Shown: one piece after another, positions 63,259 to 64,000 of the stretch
How the letters are laid out: each line of letters starts with the position of its first letter
Position numbering within the stretch: position 1 is the stretch's first letter
NCBI GenBank assembly: GCA_037349105.1
Contig: JAYJMM010000052.1
Coordinates: forward strand, 248,001 to 312,000
Length of the DNA: 64,000 nucleotides
Direction of reading: 5' to 3'
Source of the DNA: Limnomonas spitsbergensis
Taxonomy: Eukaryota; Chlorophyta; Chlorophyceae; Chlamydomonadales
The notes under the pieces: generated by a model
Told to the model about the DNA's origin: nothing
Seen by the model: the letters and a program-made list of their open reading frames with translations, nothing else
The model's database searches: none
Position numbers and translations under genes: made by a program

Positions 63259-64000
63259 TTGGACAGTGTGAACTGCTAGTTGTTTGAGCAGTGGGGGGAC
63301 GTTGAAGGGTGTGATACCAAGGACTGGAAAGAGGTGCATGATATCTTTATAGAAAATGCCAGAGCAACCAATGATGACGAGGTGAACATAGGGGTAGAGG
63401 ATGTCTTTAGCAGGGGGGGGTAACAGATATGTATGAGGGTGGGGGGCAGGAATGTGGAGAGGGTCTAAAACAGGTGTAGTGAGGTTCCATCCTGCGGAGC
63501 GAAGCAATTGTACTAACTGTGCATGTTGTGTGGATTTGTGGGACAGGCAGAATTGTAGATTGGAGGTAAACCCGAGCTCAATAACATGGATGGTACAACG
63601 GTGTTGGAGGTCAAGAAGGAAGGCAGGGTCGGCAAGCCGGGCGGGAGGATAACTGTGGAGATCGGCAATGGTAAGGCCTTCAATTAAGAGGAGATCAGGA
63701 CGAAGGCGGCAGAGTGTGGCAGGGGGGACAGCGGGAAGCATCCATTGCGGGATACGGGTGTCATAGACTCCTGGTGGGAGGGATGTAGCGGGTGTGGCAT
63801 CCATAATTGTGAACATTCCACTCTTTGTGCCTCGGTGGAGGGAACGTTGGATGAGGCAGAGGGCCTTGTTGTGTCGGGAGATATAAGAGGCCTGCATACG
63901 GGAATGCCTGCATCTTCCAAACATGTGTCCCTGTGTGTCAGAAGTAGCATCAGGTGGGCCAGTAGGAGGTGGTGTACATATGGGGCAAAGGCCATCGGTA

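Larger units (their letters stand above)
62195..64000 (-). mobile_element. LINE 3' fragment, copy B, with intact C-terminal ORF cut by a hAT insertion
   Basis: The open frame enters from the right edge and reads minus to 63256. It contains CPIC, then GHMFGRCRH and SYISRHNKALCLIQRSLH (a CCHC/CCHH-type zinc-binding region), RPDLLLIEGLTIADLHSYPP, CTIHVIELGFTSNLQ and LVQLLRSAGW. The last three resemble a restriction-like (PD-(D/E)XK) endonuclease fold, an inference from pattern. The hAT element at 62409-63258 interrupts the frame: its first three bases supply the TAG stop. The displaced C-terminal coding tail and the 3' UTR with its TTTTC tail lie at 62195-62408. RT would be to the right of the window. 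Confidence 0.75.

Overview
The window comes from a eukaryotic nuclear genome, most likely a chlorophycean green alga of the Chlamydomonas/Haematococcus kind. The evidence is short GT-AG exons in long, minisatellite-filled introns, plant-type TTTAGGG and CCCTAAA motifs, Ala/Gly/Gln-rich coding loops, a TGTAA motif after a stop codon, and a LINE whose C-terminus has a zinc-finger and endonuclease-like region of the kind seen in algal elements. The species cannot be fixed from the sequence alone. Both recognisable host genes read on the minus strand.

Positions 12-51035 are one very large PIEZO mechanosensitive channel gene. I could join 45 exons from a probable start codon at 51035 to position 12. 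Every junction has GT/AG ends and compatible phases, and together they give 3,497 codons with no stop. The N-terminal blade lies at the right of the window. The anchor, outer pore helix and first part of the extracellular cap lie at the left. The gene runs off the left edge before the inner pore helix and C-terminal domain. About 80% of the span is intron.

Positions 52506-59158 are a complete 11-exon gene for a 677-residue protein with two pairs of degenerate EF-hands, a long Ser/Pro/Gly-rich linker and an alanine-rich helix. It lies upstream of PIEZO in the same orientation. About 1.5 kb with no recognised gene separates them.

Positions 60487-64000 are transposon-derived. Two head-to-tail LINE 3' ends lie on the minus strand. 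One is interrupted by a 182-bp inverted-repeat element with a TA duplication. The other is interrupted by an 850-bp hAT-type element with an 8-bp target duplication.

The most unusual signal runs through the introns of both host genes. Partial copies of exon-intron junctions are repeated in the neighbouring intron, often with splice dinucleotides and reading frame kept, and several minisatellites start from such copies. Two cases stand out: a duplicated 37-nt microexon whose two copies differ only at synonymous positions, and a ten-fold array of a 57-nt, phase-symmetric piece of a transmembrane exon.
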